DNA of 64,000 nucleotides from Pseudoips prasinana (Eukaryota > Arthropoda > Insecta > Lepidoptera > Nolidae): NCBI GenBank assembly GCA_951640165.1, contig OX621251.1, forward strand, positions 25,258,893-25,322,892. Reading direction: 5' to 3'. Made by a program: the position numbers and the translations under genes. The notes beneath the pieces were generated by a model. That model searched no databases and was not told where the DNA came from. It worked only from the letters and a program-made list of their open reading frames with translations. This document shows positions 1-11,994 of this stretch, piece by piece; positions within the stretch are counted from its first letter, which is position 1; each line of letters begins with the position of its first letter.

Positions 1-60
1 AATCCTTGGGACAGGCCTTTATCCAGCAGTTGACGTGTTTTGGATGATATAAAGATCATC
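1..60 (+). repeat. edge of a dispersed repeat
   Basis: The words around 'cttgggacaggc' and 'tttatccagcag' recur near 13830 and 39010, so the window opens inside a repeat that continues off the left edge. The following stretch to about 400 shows nothing I recognise. Confidence 0.5.
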
Positions 61-403
61 ATGATATTTAAAATTACGACCCAATTATGTACTGATAGAT
101 AACAGAATAGATTACCATTAGTCGCTCCTTCATTATATATAGGTACGAGCTATTTCCACCTCACGTTGCATAACTAAACCTAAACACTAGTAGCCGGAAC
201 ACGTTTTCAACAAGTTAAACTCGTACCTTGAACTCTCGCAATTGGAATAATATAATTGATAGTCCAAACATGTGGATATGGCGTGCATGCCTGTAGGTAC
301 ATAGTTTTAAGTAAGCAATTACCTAAAACCATTCTTATAACTGTTAGTATACACTGACACACTTATATAAATACATATTGTCTCCGGTTGTTCTCGACTA
401 GCA

Positions 404-863
404 AATGGTGAATATTTGCACAGACACAACCTCGTAGCCAGGATTATTCATCAACAACTTGCTCTGCGACATGGCGCCAGTTCTGGATAATGGAGCTATC
501 ACGTTATACTGGGATCGATCTATCATTACAGACAGGACTGTGATTGCCAACAAACCTGATATTGTAATGATAGATCGACAAAAACGAAGAACGGTGATGG
601 TTGATGTTACCATCCCGCATGATGACAATATCAAGGCTGAAAAAGAATAAGAAATGAAATATTTGGATCTTGCGCGGGAGGTTGACAGCATGTGGGATGT
701 TGACTCAGCTATCATTGTTCCGATAGCCGTTTCTGCTAATGGATTAATAGCAAAGAGCTTCGAAAAGCACCTAAAGAGGCTTACGTTAGGCGGTTGGGTC
801 AAGAACAAGATCCAAAAAGCGGTCCTTTTGGACACGGCTCGCATTGTCAGGAGGAAGCCGTAA
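404..863 (+). pseudogene. decayed C-terminal end of an R4/Dong-like LINE (endonuclease domain)
   Basis: Plus-strand translation gives the C-terminal block typical of R2/R4/Dong-type non-LTR retrotransposons: a segment reading LVARIIHQQLAL, then LYWDRSIITD, then KPDIVMIDRQ and VDVTIPHDDN, the latter two matching the PD-(D/E)XK-like endonuclease core, and finally an IVPIAVSANGLI segment. It is broken at least twice. A frameshift near 483-492 separates the first block from the second, and an in-frame TAA at about 648-650 splits the rest. The reverse transcriptase is absent. This is a dead 5'-truncated fragment; R4/Dong assignment rests on recalled family motifs. Confidence 0.7.
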
Positions 864-984
864 CCTCCGGTAGCATGGACCCTGTTCCTGCTGCCGGTTG
901 CAAATCCTATTTTTTATATTTTAAAATGTATATTTCTGTTTTTTTATATATTTTAAAATGTATTTAATAAGGAAAATGTTTGAT

Positions 985-1240
985 TAAATGATAATAATAT
1001 CCTGGGACATTATTTACACACGACCATCTGATACCAAACTAAGTAGAGCTTGTACTACGGAAACCAGATAACTGATATACTACATATACCTACTACTTTT
1101 CTTTTGTAAATACATATATAAATAATTACACCCAGACTCAGGACAAATAGACATGGTAAAGCACACTAATATCTGTCCTGGGTGGGAATCGAATCTACAA
1201 CCTGCGGCGTGAAAAGCAAGCATTCGCCAACCACGCCAAC
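985..1240 (-). repeat. tRNA-derived SINE, minus orientation
   Basis: On the minus strand the 5' end resembles a tRNA half with a B-box-like stretch (plus-strand 'gggaatcgaa'), followed by a body ending near 'tcctgggacattattt'. Related copies lie at 1715, 13095, 31195, 45070, 46170 and 48085. The SINE stops exactly where the palindromic MITE at 1241 begins. Confidence 0.7.
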
Positions 1241-1484
1241 AGGGTCTCTACCGGCTAAGTCGCCGAACATCGATTTCTTAACTGGCGTTCAAATAAATAA
1301 AGGTTAAAAATTACTAAATCAATCGTTAAATCGGCTTCAACGTTGACAATCGATTCCGGACCATTTATGACGTCACATGTGGTCATGGAAGCGGATTTAA
1401 CGATTGATTAAGTCATTTTTATCCTTTATTTATTGGAACGTCATTTAAGAAATCGATGTTCGGCGACTTAGCCGGTAGAACCCC
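1241..1484. mobile_element. palindromic MITE, family A
   Basis: The ends are inverted copies: 'ctaccggctaagtcgccgaa' on the left and its complement on the right, with pairing extending through the 'aaataaataaagg' segments about 70 bp in. A second copy is at 32023-32262. No coding capacity; no clear target duplication at this copy. Confidence 0.8.
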
Positions 1485-1714
1485 AGGCCCATCAAACAAT
1501 AGCCATTAAAATATTTATAAACTATGTTTGTTAGCTTTGCATACAAAAGAGTAAAAAAAATAATGAGTAGTCTCCGCCCTACAGATAAATTATCTGCTGG
1601 ATATTGAATAAAATAGCCCACTTATTTATTATGAATGCACTTGCACGCAACTGTATGCTTTGACATTGATTACCAAGACATCAAGTTCCATATTGAGTAG
1701 GTTGATATATAATA

Positions 1715-1975
1715 ATATACTAGGACATTGTTTACATACGGCCATCTCCTCCCAAACTAAGCAGAGCTTGTACTAAAACGTAGTGCTTTTATCCTCTTTG
1801 GCTGGTACTATGGAAACCAGATATATTACATATACTACTACTTTTCATTTGTAGATAATTACACCCAGACTCAGGACAAACAGACATGTTCATATACACA
1901 AATATCTGTCCTGGGTGGGAATCAAACCCACGACCTGCGACGAGAAAGGCAAGTATTTACCAACCACGCCAACCG
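1715..1975 (-). repeat. tRNA-derived SINE, minus orientation
   Basis: Same family as 985-1240: body word 'ctgtcctgggtgggaatc' next to a tRNA-like head ending 'ccaaccacgccaac'. It abuts the repeat beginning at about 1977. Confidence 0.7.
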
Positions 1976-1976
1976 T

Positions 1977-2295
1977 CTTATTATTATTTTTTTATGTCAG
2001 AGGGCGACAAACGAGCAACATATGGTACTACTAACTGATGGTAAGTGAAGCCCATGGTCACTCGCAACACCAGAGGAGTCGCGGGTGCGTTGCCGGCCTT
2101 TAAGAGTCAGCAAACAAGGGTTGCTGACCCTTCCCCCCACCCCAATGAGCTCTGGCGATCTTACTCACACTCGGAAACAAAACATTAAAATTATTAATGT
2201 TATTATTAAGGAATCTCTTCTATAAGCTGGAGGAACTTCCCCAGTCGGGCTGCTCTTAGAGCGAATGAACGCTATGCCCTACCTATTAAATTTGT
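1977..2295 (+). repeat. dispersed repeat B
   Basis: Contains 'cgcaacaccagaggagtcgc', 'tgcgttgccggcctttaa' and 'cttccccagtcgggctgctc', all of which recur at 12215-12360, 22637-22890 and partly 29330-29430. No protein could be read from it; the class is not established from this window. Confidence 0.7.
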
Positions 2296-2439
2296 TAGTA
2301 CTATTTAAAGCAATAGTGACTAAGTTTATCACCAATTGTATTCACGCTATGTTTAAAATATTTAAGCGCTGATGTTTGAGCAAAATAAATCATATTTTCT
2401 TTCTTTAGAAGAGACCAGTGAATCAATCATTCCACGAGG

Positions 2440-2582
2440 CAAGATTTTAATTTGAATAGAGTCATTAAAAAAGAAATCGTTTAATGCGATAAGATCGCCC
2501 ATTGTAGGTACCTACATAATTGTGTTATTTGTCTTCTATGAATTTATCTTGTTTGATTGGGTACAATAAAGAGTTTTCTATT
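2440..2582 (+). repeat. LINE 3' untranslated fragment
   Basis: A decayed version of the block 'gcgataagaccgcc ... aataaagag' that also ends the LINE fragment at 12590-13110 and occurs at 25010-25125. Probably the 3' UTR of a Jockey-like LINE. Confidence 0.5.
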
Positions 2583-2809
2583 TCAGAAACTAAACGTTAC
2601 AAAATTTGATGAATTAATTAATATCTTTTATATACCTACCTACATAGAATAATAACGGAATACCCATGAGACCTGACTGCACGTGTGACGCAGCGGCTAA
2701 AATAGTCGCCTCGACGCTTCGTGTTCGTGTTCGCCGGACAACTATTTGTGTGACCCATAAATAGTTATTCAGAGTCTGGATGTAATTTGTGTCCGTCTAT
2801 TATAAAATA

Positions 2810-3601
2810 AAAAAATAAATAAAAAAGGTTTTTATTCACGTAGACTTTAAAAAAGCGCTTGTAAATAGTCAGAACATGTTTGTAGTAATATAGTTGTATA
2901 CATTATTATTTCTAGTAACATAGATATTTAGGTACACATTGTATTGATTGTATGAAAACATTTACAAAATTTATTTTATTATAGCAATTATATTTAGCTA
3001 GCTCGAATCAAGTTATTGCCAAGAGATTATGTTTAATTATCTAGTTCAAGTCTAATATTTTTACTACATATTGTCAATGGTTCTGTCTATATTAAGGTAT
3101 TATTATTATGACGGACCTTGTGTTAATAACGACGGTCGCGCTTTAATGCTACCACCGGATCCAATGCGCCCCAACTGAGAAGACCCAGCGAAACAAACTC
3201 AGTGGGTTCATCTACTACCGGTTTCAACACATCCCAGTTGAGACGGTCCGGCGAAACATACTCAAGCGGGCATGAACACGGGATTTGGTCCAATTAGAGT
3301 AATTATTTAGTAGGCAAACACAATATATGCTCGATCGGTTGTCTGAATGCTTACTATTTTAGATTATATTTAGGTATACAAAAAAAAACTTCGAAACATT
3401 ATTCATTTTGAGACAGAGTCAATAATTTTAAATTAAGTATATGATAGCAATCATTTACAGATAGTTCACGTAACTCAGCAGATCAGTCATGTCTATATGG
3501 CTACAAGGTCTCCAGCGAGCAATGTGCAGGTAGGCAGTGAGAGCCAGACGTCTTTGTCATCGATGTACTCTTTAGTGGTGTAATAACCCCTAGCCATAAG
3601 G
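2810..3601 (-). mobile_element. 5'-truncated copy of the CR1-like LINE
   Basis: Matches 56090-56870 nearly base for base, beginning with the AT-rich tail and the word 'ttattcacgtagacttta', through the 3' UTR ('cgacggtcgcgctttaatgc'), to the last ~20-30 codons of ORF2 ('ctctttagtggtgtaataac'). Similarity stops abruptly at about 3601, the 5' truncation point. Confidence 0.88.
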
Positions 3602-3983
3602 ACTATGTTTGTAAAGTACCCCGCGACACAGGGACTCTTTCCCAAATGCGGGAGTTGTTTTTAAAAAAGCACATCACAACGTCTAGTGAAGCAATTAAAG
3701 CCTCCTAGACTAACTGTAAACATCACATAAAGGAAAAAACGAGACATGTCTGTCTATGCGTATAAGAAGCATTCATATTCAGACGTAAATGCCATCTCTA
3801 CTAAATCACTGCCTCTACCAGAGGTGGCAACTACCTCCTATCAGAAGAGGTGATGTTAATAATGACCTCTAGTAATAGGCACTAGTGTAGAAGTAGTGAC
3901 ATTTACGTATCTATGTGAATGTCATCACTTTAGCGCATTTATCACGGGGGAACCATTCAGACAATATGTAGTAAAATATAAAT
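3602..3983. other. unassigned sequence between two LINE ends
   Basis: No gene visible. A weak inverted repeat (roughly 3786-3800 with 3907-3921, 'gtaaatg' against 'catttac') suggests an old foldback element. The two LINE fragments on either side face each other. Confidence 0.4.
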
Positions 3984-4215
3984 TTCAATAATTAAACCTA
4001 AACATAATCTCCTTGACAATGGCTTAATACAAGCTAGCTAAATATCACTACCATTATGGAATAAATTGTATAAATGTTTTAACCTTCCGTGTACCTAAAT
4101 ATCTGTAATAAGTAACTAGAAATAATAACTGAATTACTACAAACATGTTCTGACTATTTACAAGCGCTTTTTTAAAGTCTACGTGAATAAAAATATTTTT
4201 TTTATATATTTTATT
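3984..4215 (+). mobile_element. 3' end of the CR1-like LINE, plus orientation
   Basis: Reverse complement of the terminal ~230 bp found at 2810, 20200, 21934 and 56072: 'caagctagctaaatatcac' through 'aaagtctacgtgaataaaaa' and an AT-rich tail. It is opposite in orientation to the copy at 2810-3601. Confidence 0.85.
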
Positions 4216-4539
4216 TTAGTGTTTAGAGGAATTGTTCGGGCTTATACCTGTCGCCACATAAAAGTGGATATTTCATCCTTATCACCTGGAAAAATAATAA
4301 TAATATAAAAACTTTGCCGCGCACTACCCCTCTGTGGAATATTTTTTTTTAACTGCGGAGGTATTTTCCATTGCCAATTGTAAATCTAAATAATCTAGGG
4401 ACCCAATCAAATGCAAAAATATATTTCATCAAACTCAGCAAAAAACATAAAATAGGAATATAAAAATAGGGGTTGATAGTAGGAGGGTGAAAATGTAATA
4501 AATCATAATAAAGATAAAAAAAAATTGTGTAGGTCACCC

Positions 4540-4690
4540 TTATCATTTAGGGGTATGAAAAATAGATGTTGGCCGATTCTCAGACCTACTCGATATGCAC
4601 ACAAAATTTCATACAAATCGGTCCAGCCGTTTCGGCGGAGTTTGGTTACATACACCACGACATGAGAATTTTATATAATAGATGTAGGTA
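4540..4690 (+). repeat. short dispersed repeat
   Basis: The block 'gccgattctcagacctactc' followed by 'cagccgtttcggcggagttt' and 'gagaattttatata' resembles a repeat seen commonly beside lepidopteran Helitron or SINE ends. Recognition is from memory; no second clear copy in this window. Confidence 0.4.
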
Positions 4691-7360
4691 TGTTCTTAGA
4701 TATCTTAGTTACTAGGCTCTGCCAAGTTTTAAAGTTGTCCCAAGATATTTATTTATTATTAATTTAATTTTATCTCTTTGTTTCTTCACAATTTATTAAG
4801 TTTTAGTAAGTGTAGTACTTTTTCTTTAAACTTTAGCGCCTCCTTTAGCATCATCGGATCGTTCAGGAACTTTTTTCCTTTATAAAATATATCACACCTC
4901 ATAGTTGCGGCGTGTGTTTACTTAATTGCATATAACAATAAAAACGTAAATATTGTATTCTCAATAAATTTATTGACCGTATATTATATCATAAATTATT
5001 ATCTTAATTAAATTACATGTTCCATTTCATGGATTTCCTTTAAGATGATTATACAAATAATTGTAAATATTTCAATTGCACTAAAATCCAATACAAATAT
5101 GAATTTAAGTAATATTACTAACTATAAGAATAATTTTCAATCATTAATACATATTATACATATATCATTTGAAGACAGTTTTATAAATTACAACTTTGGT
5201 CTAACCACTACTCAACCACAAAGGAAACAACAGCAATGATGTGTAAATCAAGAATATTAATGTTTCATAGAATAATACGGGAACGCATAGCACTCTATTC
5301 ATGGTGCGGTAAAATGAGCTTTATATTCTCCTTAATAAAGTATTGTTTGAATTGCTTACACCTGTATCTTGTGACTTTGTTATGTAATGTTTAATTTGAA
5401 AATGTTGACAGGTTTAGGCGGGAAATTGGTTCATGATGCCATGTTTTTGTAAGGATTATTAATACGTCGATGTAAGTAACATTTAAATTAAACTCATAAA
5501 AGCTTTGCAGAAATGTTAGTCAATAATATATTAAATAAATCTATTTATAAAAAAATATACATTATTCTTTGACTGCACATGTGTCTACTACAATTTGTAG
5601 GATCCATTTATAGTTACTATTATAGTCTATGCTTTGATGATGCTTTGTATCCATAATATGCACATATGTTTTAGTGCTTGCCATTGTACATATAATATAT
5701 TTATTTCTATTGAACACCTGGCATTCCTGCAAAGTTCACTTTTGTCATTAATTAGATCTTTTTTGATTTGATCTATTTAACTAGATCATTAATAGAGATT
5801 AGTCTGGTTGCAATAATAATATAGTCTATATAATTATGTACACTGACAATAAATACTATTATTTCTTGCTATATTTGTGTCGTTTTCATGATTTGTCATG
5901 ACCAACTAACATTTTCATTCAGGGCCCCGACATTGATATAAAATTAATAATAATTGGTAATATAATGTGGCTAAAATGGGTTTAATTTGTTTACACTAAA
6001 CCGATAGAATCTATACAATAAAATATGTAAATGAAATAAATTTTGCAAAACATTACTGATGCTGGATTGAAGATTCATATGTATTGTCTAAAATTGAATC
6101 AATTTAAATGCCATTTGGTAAAACTAGTGACTTAAGACAAGTCAGAAAAAATCTATGTGATAATTAATATAGTAGTTTTTATGTTCTTGACACCTGAAGT
6201 ACATAACTCAAATTAGGTTGTGGCTGAACAATTTATGTGCATAAAATATTATATCGTGAACACCAACTACACAAGTAGTAACATTAATAGTAGACAAACT
6301 TAAGTAGTTTAATTTACCAATGAAAATTAAGTATCTAACTTCAACTTGCAAAATACAAAGTAAAATTAATAAGATTAACTTCCCATACAAAAATATCGAT
6401 CAACTGATGCATTTATTATAAGAACCAAATTCTTACTTTCTTTAATTTGTTCAGCTTCATGAATAGATAGTGCTCCTTCAATTATTGCAACGTAATGACA
6501 CACACACACACACCCAAACTTAGCCCTCACACACATACAGCCACCTCATCTCGATTAATATGGTACACTTTTATAACAGATTACCAAATAATGGAATAAA
6601 ATCTAAGTGAAAGAACACAGTTAATTAATATACAGGCTCTGCGTAGTTTAAGTGACCAGGTTTAATCTACTGTGCACATATTGCCCATTATTTTTAACAT
6701 AATTTATTAAATGAAATGTAACTTTAACATAAGTATACTAAATTTGTGTTTTACAGTTGCTTCACTACTTCCTGTCATGAATTTGATTCCCACACAGGAC
6801 AACTAATTGTGTGACCCATAAATAGTTGTTCTCAGTCTAGATGGACTTTGTGTCCAACAATTATATATTTGTTAAGTATCCCGCAAAACAAAAAATATTT
6901 TTCTCTGAATACACAATATTTCAGCTGATCATTATTTTTTAATGGGAAGCCAATCTCTTTTTGTTTATTTTGCATATTATTTTCCTACACATAGTACAGT
7001 TTCATAGAAATATTAAGCTCCTTAAGTTATTTGCATTTACCACATCATATTTTATACAATACTTTATTATGCAAGCTGTCAAATTATGTTAGACAGAAAT
7101 TTATTATTCTAACTGGCAAATGTCATATGTATGAATAAATAATTTATAAATTAAGATAGATTGATTGATCACATTTAAGTGTACAGACATCGGTCAAAGT
7201 ACATCATTTCCTTATATACAGTTCACATTGAGAGGTGAGTAGGTTATGTTAATATAAACAGACATAAATACCTATCAAAACAAAGTAGGTCATCAAACAT
7301 TATGGCAAAATACTAACCAGATAACAGTCACAAATTTCTAACATTTCTATACAACATATA
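4691..7360. other. AT-rich non-coding stretch downstream of HMG-CoA synthase
   Basis: I see no coding signal on either strand, only short chance reading frames. A short (ac)n run lies near 6500-6515. Single decayed pieces of the tRNA-SINE family may lie at about 6780-6850 ('gtgtgacccataaatagttg'). Confidence 0.5.
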
Positions 7361-7366
7361 TTTATT
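7361..7366 (-). terminator. candidate polyadenylation signal of HMG-CoA synthase
   Basis: Minus-strand AATAAA (plus-strand tttatt) about 75 nt after the stop codon, a normal distance for a short 3' UTR. Confidence 0.5.
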
Positions 7367-7440
7367 TTAGAAACCAATGACACCAATAATTTAGAACCTA
7401 CACCAATACACAAAGTTTATCTAATAAACAAAATAAAGCT

Positions 7441-8811
7441 TTAATTTTTCCTATCATAATAACGTCTTCTTTGTTCATCAATGCATACGAGGTAGTATGT
7501 ACCAGGGAATAATACTTCTATAGAACCTGAGGGTTGGTAAGGAGCCGTGTGGTAGTTCTGTGTTCTTACATCCATCAATTCAGAAAATCTACCAGGCTCA
7601 ACATTCTCTCTTCTATCTAATAAAGATACCGTGTCATTTAAGTGTGTTATTAATTTCTCCAATTTGGAGCCAACACTCATATTGTTACTAATATTAATGG
7701 AATACATTGTTGAGGCCAATCCTGATCCATATGAAAACAATCCAAACTTCTTCCCAATCAGCTGCTCTGGAGATTTGCTGATGAGGTATGAAGCGAGACC
7801 TCCATACAATGATGGAGTATACATATTCCCCACATTCTTTGCTATGTACAATGATGGTTTTGTCTTCTCATCGAATAGCTCTTGGCTATATGTCATAAAT
7901 GCTTTTTCTACATCTCTATCAAAGTAAGTTTCCTCCAATTTGTGACAAGTAAAATTGGTTAATCCAGGAAATTGTTTGTCTCTTTCTTCTGGTGATGCAT
8001 TTAGGAAGTCATTGAAACAAACTCTAGCTAGAGACTTCTGGACTAGTTTACTATAAGGGCAATGGAACAGCATGCCATCTAAACTCAACAGCCCCTTAAA
8101 ACTAGGATCCACCTTTCTCATCTTCTTACAATACAAATTGTAACAATTATCTAAAGCACTAAGGTAGCATTTTATAGATAGCTTACCATCAACAAAAGGG
8201 AATTCGGAGGCCAAATCTGGTTTATAAAAGTCATATGCATGGGTCATGTATGAAGCACGCACACCACAGTCCAAGACTAAAGGAGCATCAGGTCCTATTA
8301 ACATGGCAACTGCACCTGCACCACCTGTAGGCCGAGCAGCACCCTTGCCATACACAGCAATATCTCCAGCAACAACAATTGCCATCCGACCGTCCCATGA
8401 TGATGATTCCACCCAGTTCACAGCATTCAACAAAGCAGCAGTTCCACCATAACAAGCATTTGTAGTGTCTATTCCTTCAATGTCTGTGGCACCTTCCTTA
8501 GCAAATAAGGTCATGAGATAAGTCTTAACACTTTTACTTTTATCAATAATGGTTTCAGTTCCAACCTCTAGGCGGCCAATGTCATGGAGATTGATGTTAT
8601 TCTTATCTATGAGTCTATGCAGTGCAGTCATACAGATGGAGTTTATGTCTTCGCGGTCAGAGCAGAAGCCCATTTTCAGCTGTCCAAGCCCGATCGTATA
8701 CTTGCCCGTGGACACTTCGTCGAATTTCTCTAGTTCGGTCTGGTCGACATATTGGGATGGAAAGTAAAGTTCCATGGCGACGATGCCAACGTTTTCGACT
8801 CTTCCGCCCAT
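7441..8811 (-). CDS. HMGS: hydroxymethylglutaryl-CoA synthase, cytosolic (mevalonate pathway)
   Basis: Condenses acetyl-CoA with acetoacetyl-CoA to HMG-CoA, the second step of the mevalonate pathway, which in insects feeds juvenile hormone and other isoprenoids because sterols are not made de novo. The 456-residue protein begins near [19 protein letters not shown], like other insect enzymes. Landmarks from this Met: catalytic Glu86 in [10 protein letters not shown], nucleophilic Cys120 in [10 protein letters not shown], His250 in LFHCPYSKL, and the [11 protein letters not shown] motif near residue 361. The Glu-to-Cys spacing (34) equals that of characterised enzymes. The frame stays open 40 codons upstream to 8931, but those residues are unlike the family, so I chose the Met at 8811; no mitochondrial presequence is evident. 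No intron interrupts the gene and no frameshift or stop breaks it, so it looks functional. An intron-less retrocopy is the alternative, though I see no poly(A) tract or target duplication. Confidence 0.95.
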   Translation of the reverse strand: MGGRVENVGIVAMELYFPSQYVDQTELEKFDEVSTGKYTIGLGQLKMGFCSDREDINSICMTALHRLIDKNNINLHDIGRLEVGTETIIDKSKSVKTYLMTLFAKEGATDIEGIDTTNACYGGTAALLNAVNWVESSSWDGRMAIVVAGDIAVYGKGAARPTGGAGAVAMLIGPDAPLVLDCGVRASYMTHAYDFYKPDLASEFPFVDGKLSIKCYLSALDNCYNLYCKKMRKVDPSFKGLLSLDGMLFHCPYSKLVQKSLARVCFNDFLNASPEERDKQFPGLTNFTCHKLEETYFDRDVEKAFMTYSQELFDEKTKPSLYIAKNVGNMYTPSLYGGLASYLISKSPEQLIGKKFGLFSYGSGLASTMYSINISNNMSVGSKLEKLITHLNDTVSLLDRRENVEPGRFSELMDVRTQNYHTAPYQPSGSIEVLFPGTYYLVCIDEQRRRYYDRKN

Positions 8812-9752
8812 GTTAGTAGTGTAAGTTTCACGATCGAGTTTATTGTGATGTGGAAACGTGTTACCGAGCGATGTTACCGGCACAGACTGTTGTTTGCTCG
8901 ACCGCGACGCGACGTCAGCTCTCAACCTCACGTTACCGGCACGAATACTAACGCACCATTGACCTAATAGCGATATTTAACCACTAAGTAGCTTTCTTCA
9001 CTCTTATGCGTTCGAATGAATGATATCACTAGGTATTTACGCCGGGCGGAAATTGTTATTGTATTTATTGCAATGTCATGATCGTCTCGGGCGTTTGGAT
9101 TCTAATATTCACATGAATTTAACGTAAATAGTCTAATATGAATTTTAAATAGAAGTACCGCTAGAAATCCGGAATTGGTAAATTTTGACATAAAATAAAT
9201 TTGACAGCAATCAGATGGTTGTCAAAATGATTATCGTTCGGGAATTGGCACGTTAAAAAAACGTGCAAAAACGTTTAGAGATAGGTAGTTCAATATGATA
9301 ATTTAACTTTATACAATCGCTTACAAAATAGTTAATAAATAGGTACCGGACCTGTCCGAGCCTAACCCTTCAATCGAAGGTTCCGTATAAATGTAAGGAA
9401 ATCGTTTGAAAATTACGGTAATCGAGTCCCAATGATTTCTTGCCAGTTTTTTAATTTAAAGTTGGATAGTAAGACATGCTTAACTCTGTCGTTAAAAAAA
9501 TGTTCTCCTATACATCAAAATACGTCACCGTCAATTAACTGCAAATGTTTGTTGGACAAAAATGTATACCTACTTAGACTACAACGTTACAAATTTTGGT
9601 TATAAGAGGTCATTTTTACAGTTCAATGGACGGTAGGTACCCTAAAGGTTCTAGGAGATTTCAATATGTGACACAAACGTTCCTATTTTTTATTGCATTG
9701 ACTTAGAAACTGAGTTTTATTGCAAAGGAACCGTAAACCTAAGTACCTATTT
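8812..9752. promoter_or_regulatory. presumed promoter and 5' UTR side of HMG-CoA synthase
   Basis: The first ~200 bp upstream of the start are richer in CG dinucleotides ('ctcgaccgcgacgcgacgtc') than the rest of the window, as expected for a widely expressed promoter. No TATA box or sterol-response element was identified with confidence. The remainder to 9752 is unassigned. Confidence 0.35.
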
Positions 9753-9927
9753 GATAATTATAAAGGCGAAAGTTTGTGATTGTGTATGTTTGTTACTTCT
9801 TCACGTCTAAACGGCCGGAGCGATTATAAAATTTTGTATGGAGTTAGCTAGCTAGTAACACCCTGGATTAACACATAGGCTATAATTTATAAAGTTAAAC
9901 GCGGGTACAACCGCGGGGCACAGCTAG
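9753..9927 (+). mobile_element. Helitron fragment, class I (Lep1-type)
   Basis: Begins with the decayed 5' word 'attataaaggcgaaagtttg' and ends with the hairpin 'cgcggg-tacaa-ccgcg' followed by 'gggcacagctag|t'. A hairpin just before a CTAG terminus is the Helitron 3' signature. Non-autonomous, about 175 bp. Confidence 0.8.
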
Positions 9928-10558
9928 TATTATATAAATAGAGATCGATAGTCAGACGGAAAATGAAGAGATCCTACAAGATCCCATATGGGGCCCCGTG
10001 GGTTCCTCTTTCTCTTTGTGGTACGGACCCCTAAAAATTATAAATTTCATATAAATTACGCACTTTCTCTCAGTTAACAGTAAACTTGACTCTGCTTGGA
10101 CACGCAAAGGTGGCAAACCAGTAAAACTTGTTTGGTCCCAATACAACATTGTTGACTTTCTTTGCTTATCAAAATATCAATAATTAGTTTGACCTAAAAT
10201 CGTGCATTGAACTTTGCCTTACTCTTCGATTAGGTGGATATTAAATTATTATAGCTGCCTCGTTGGTCTACCGGTAGCGTGTTCAACCGCAGACATTGAG
10301 ATTTTGGGTTCATATCTGGGTCGGTTCAAAAAAATATTTAGAGATTTTTGTTGTTTAGTTAGGAAAATTTCTCTTAATGAGCCCGAAATCTGGAAGTTGG
10401 TTGTATTAGGTACACCCTATGCATCGGAGAATACAAAAAACCCGTCGGTCCTTTCCCTGAACTCTTTCCGGTCGTGTCGGCCCATCGAATCATGAGAGTA
10501 ATGTAATAGAAAGTTCCCTGCCTGCGTTTGCGCACATACCTACTTGTGCACTATAATA

Positions 10559-11994
10559 GGGGAAAAAGGGGTAATGGGAGTCACTTAAGCAAGAAATTAA
10601 ATAAAACACAATTTTTTTGTATAAACTTTATGAAAATCAACACTTAAGATAGCATTATTATTAAACTATCAGTCTCAATTAGTTTCATTACCTTTGGAAT
10701 GATAAATTACTAGCAATAAAACTTTTAAAAAAAATCAGCTTTGACCACAATTGTCCGCCCATGAGGACTGAGCATTTATATATAGCTCCTGCTGGACCAT
10801 CTTTTTCGAGCTGCGGAATCATCCTCTTCCGAGGGAAGATGAACATAGGAGGAACAAAACCACCAACAGCATTCATGGCACATAAAAGTGTAATATTTTT
10901 ACCTCTTTCCCAACTTGTTATGGAACCGATCCTTTTCATGCCTTTGGGAGCTAATATCTTACCAGGATCTTGTACTGTAGATATGCCGGTTTCGTCGCAG
11001 TTATAGATATTTTTTGGGGTGAATTTATGTTTGTCCATTAGATATCCCAATAGTTTATAGAAAAGTTGGACTTCTTCCTTATTAAAAGCAGTTATTCTGT
11101 TGATACTTGTGGCTTCTGGTTTGCGAATAGATATATTATTTCTTTTCAGAAATCCTTCCAGCCAATCACGTCCAGCCATTTGGGCACTCTGGTCAAATGT
11201 GTGTTGGATTTGAAGCTCTTCTGCATATCGGTATGCTGCCTTTCTTACTTGTATAGCTGTGACTCCATAAAAAATTGAAGATAAGTATTTAATGCGGTCT
11301 GCCAAGATCTTTTCTGCATCCTGTGTAAAAACAGGAAGTCTTCCGAGACGTGGTTCTGATTGATTTTGTTGCTTTAGCCGATTTTGGAGGGTGGAAAAAG
11401 GAATACCCATGGCTTTAGCCGCAGACCTAATAGACTGGTTTTGGTTCACCAGTTCTTTGGCTTTTTCTAAAGTTTCAGACGTCCATTGCGCCTTATTGGT
11501 GTTTCTGGGTCGTATTTTTGGCATCTCTGTAATAAAAATGCAATTCGTAAGTAATCGACTCTATCATGAAATTTGCGGACAATGGGAGTCAACTATCATT
11601 ACCCGAATCGCAGTGACTCTCATTGCCCGATTTTACCTACTGCGAAAAAACGAATCGTAAAAAAATAACCTGACGTTAGAACACCTTCAACGATTTCAAA
11701 ATATATAATTTAAGATTACAGTTACTCAATATGCTAAATTAAATAGTCAGATTTGTCGTAATAATGTACTCACCGGTTATTTTGTGCACTCGTAAAATTA
11801 CATCGAAAGCGCGCCAAAACGTGTAACAGCCTGCCTCCGCAAACGACCGATGCGCACTGAACGGGCGATCGGGCGGCCGCTAGGTGTCACGTGACGCGTC
11901 GTTTAAGTCGACATTCGCTTGTTTAATTTCTTTCGTTTGGGTGTGGTTACACTGACCACCATTACCCGCTGACTCCCATTGCCCCTTTTTCCCC
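10559..11994 (-). mobile_element. pogo-like DNA transposon, internally deleted, 1.44 kb
   Basis: Terminal inverted repeats start 'ggggaaaaaggggtaatggg' (left) and, on the other strand, the same with one base change (right), flanked on both sides by TA. It carries a truncated transposase gene read on the minus strand. Lacking most of the catalytic domain, it must be non-autonomous. Confidence 0.88.
10688..11524 (-). pseudogene. truncated pogo/Tigger-like transposase
   Basis: The 278-residue reading frame opens with MPKIRPRNTNKAQWT, then a psq-type helix-turn-helix (about residues 18-52, TLEKAKELVNQNQSIRSAAK), a CENP-B-type DNA-binding domain (about 65-140, ending WLEGFLKRNNISIRKPEA), and the start of a DDE_1 nuclease with the first catalytic Asp in NIYNCDETGIS (about residue 177). 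After PRKRMIPQLE the sequence departs from the family; the second and third catalytic acids are missing. Intact relatives are usually well over 450 residues. Such a protein could bind its own ends but not cut. Upstream (11525-11994) lie further copies of the terminal motif. Confidence 0.88.

Noticed and set aside
7631..7927. 98-codon plus-strand frame inside HMG-CoA synthase
   Set aside because: Antisense shadow of the conserved coding sequence.
8246..8967. several plus-strand frames antisense to HMG-CoA synthase
   Set aside because: Shadows of codon usage in the real minus-strand gene.
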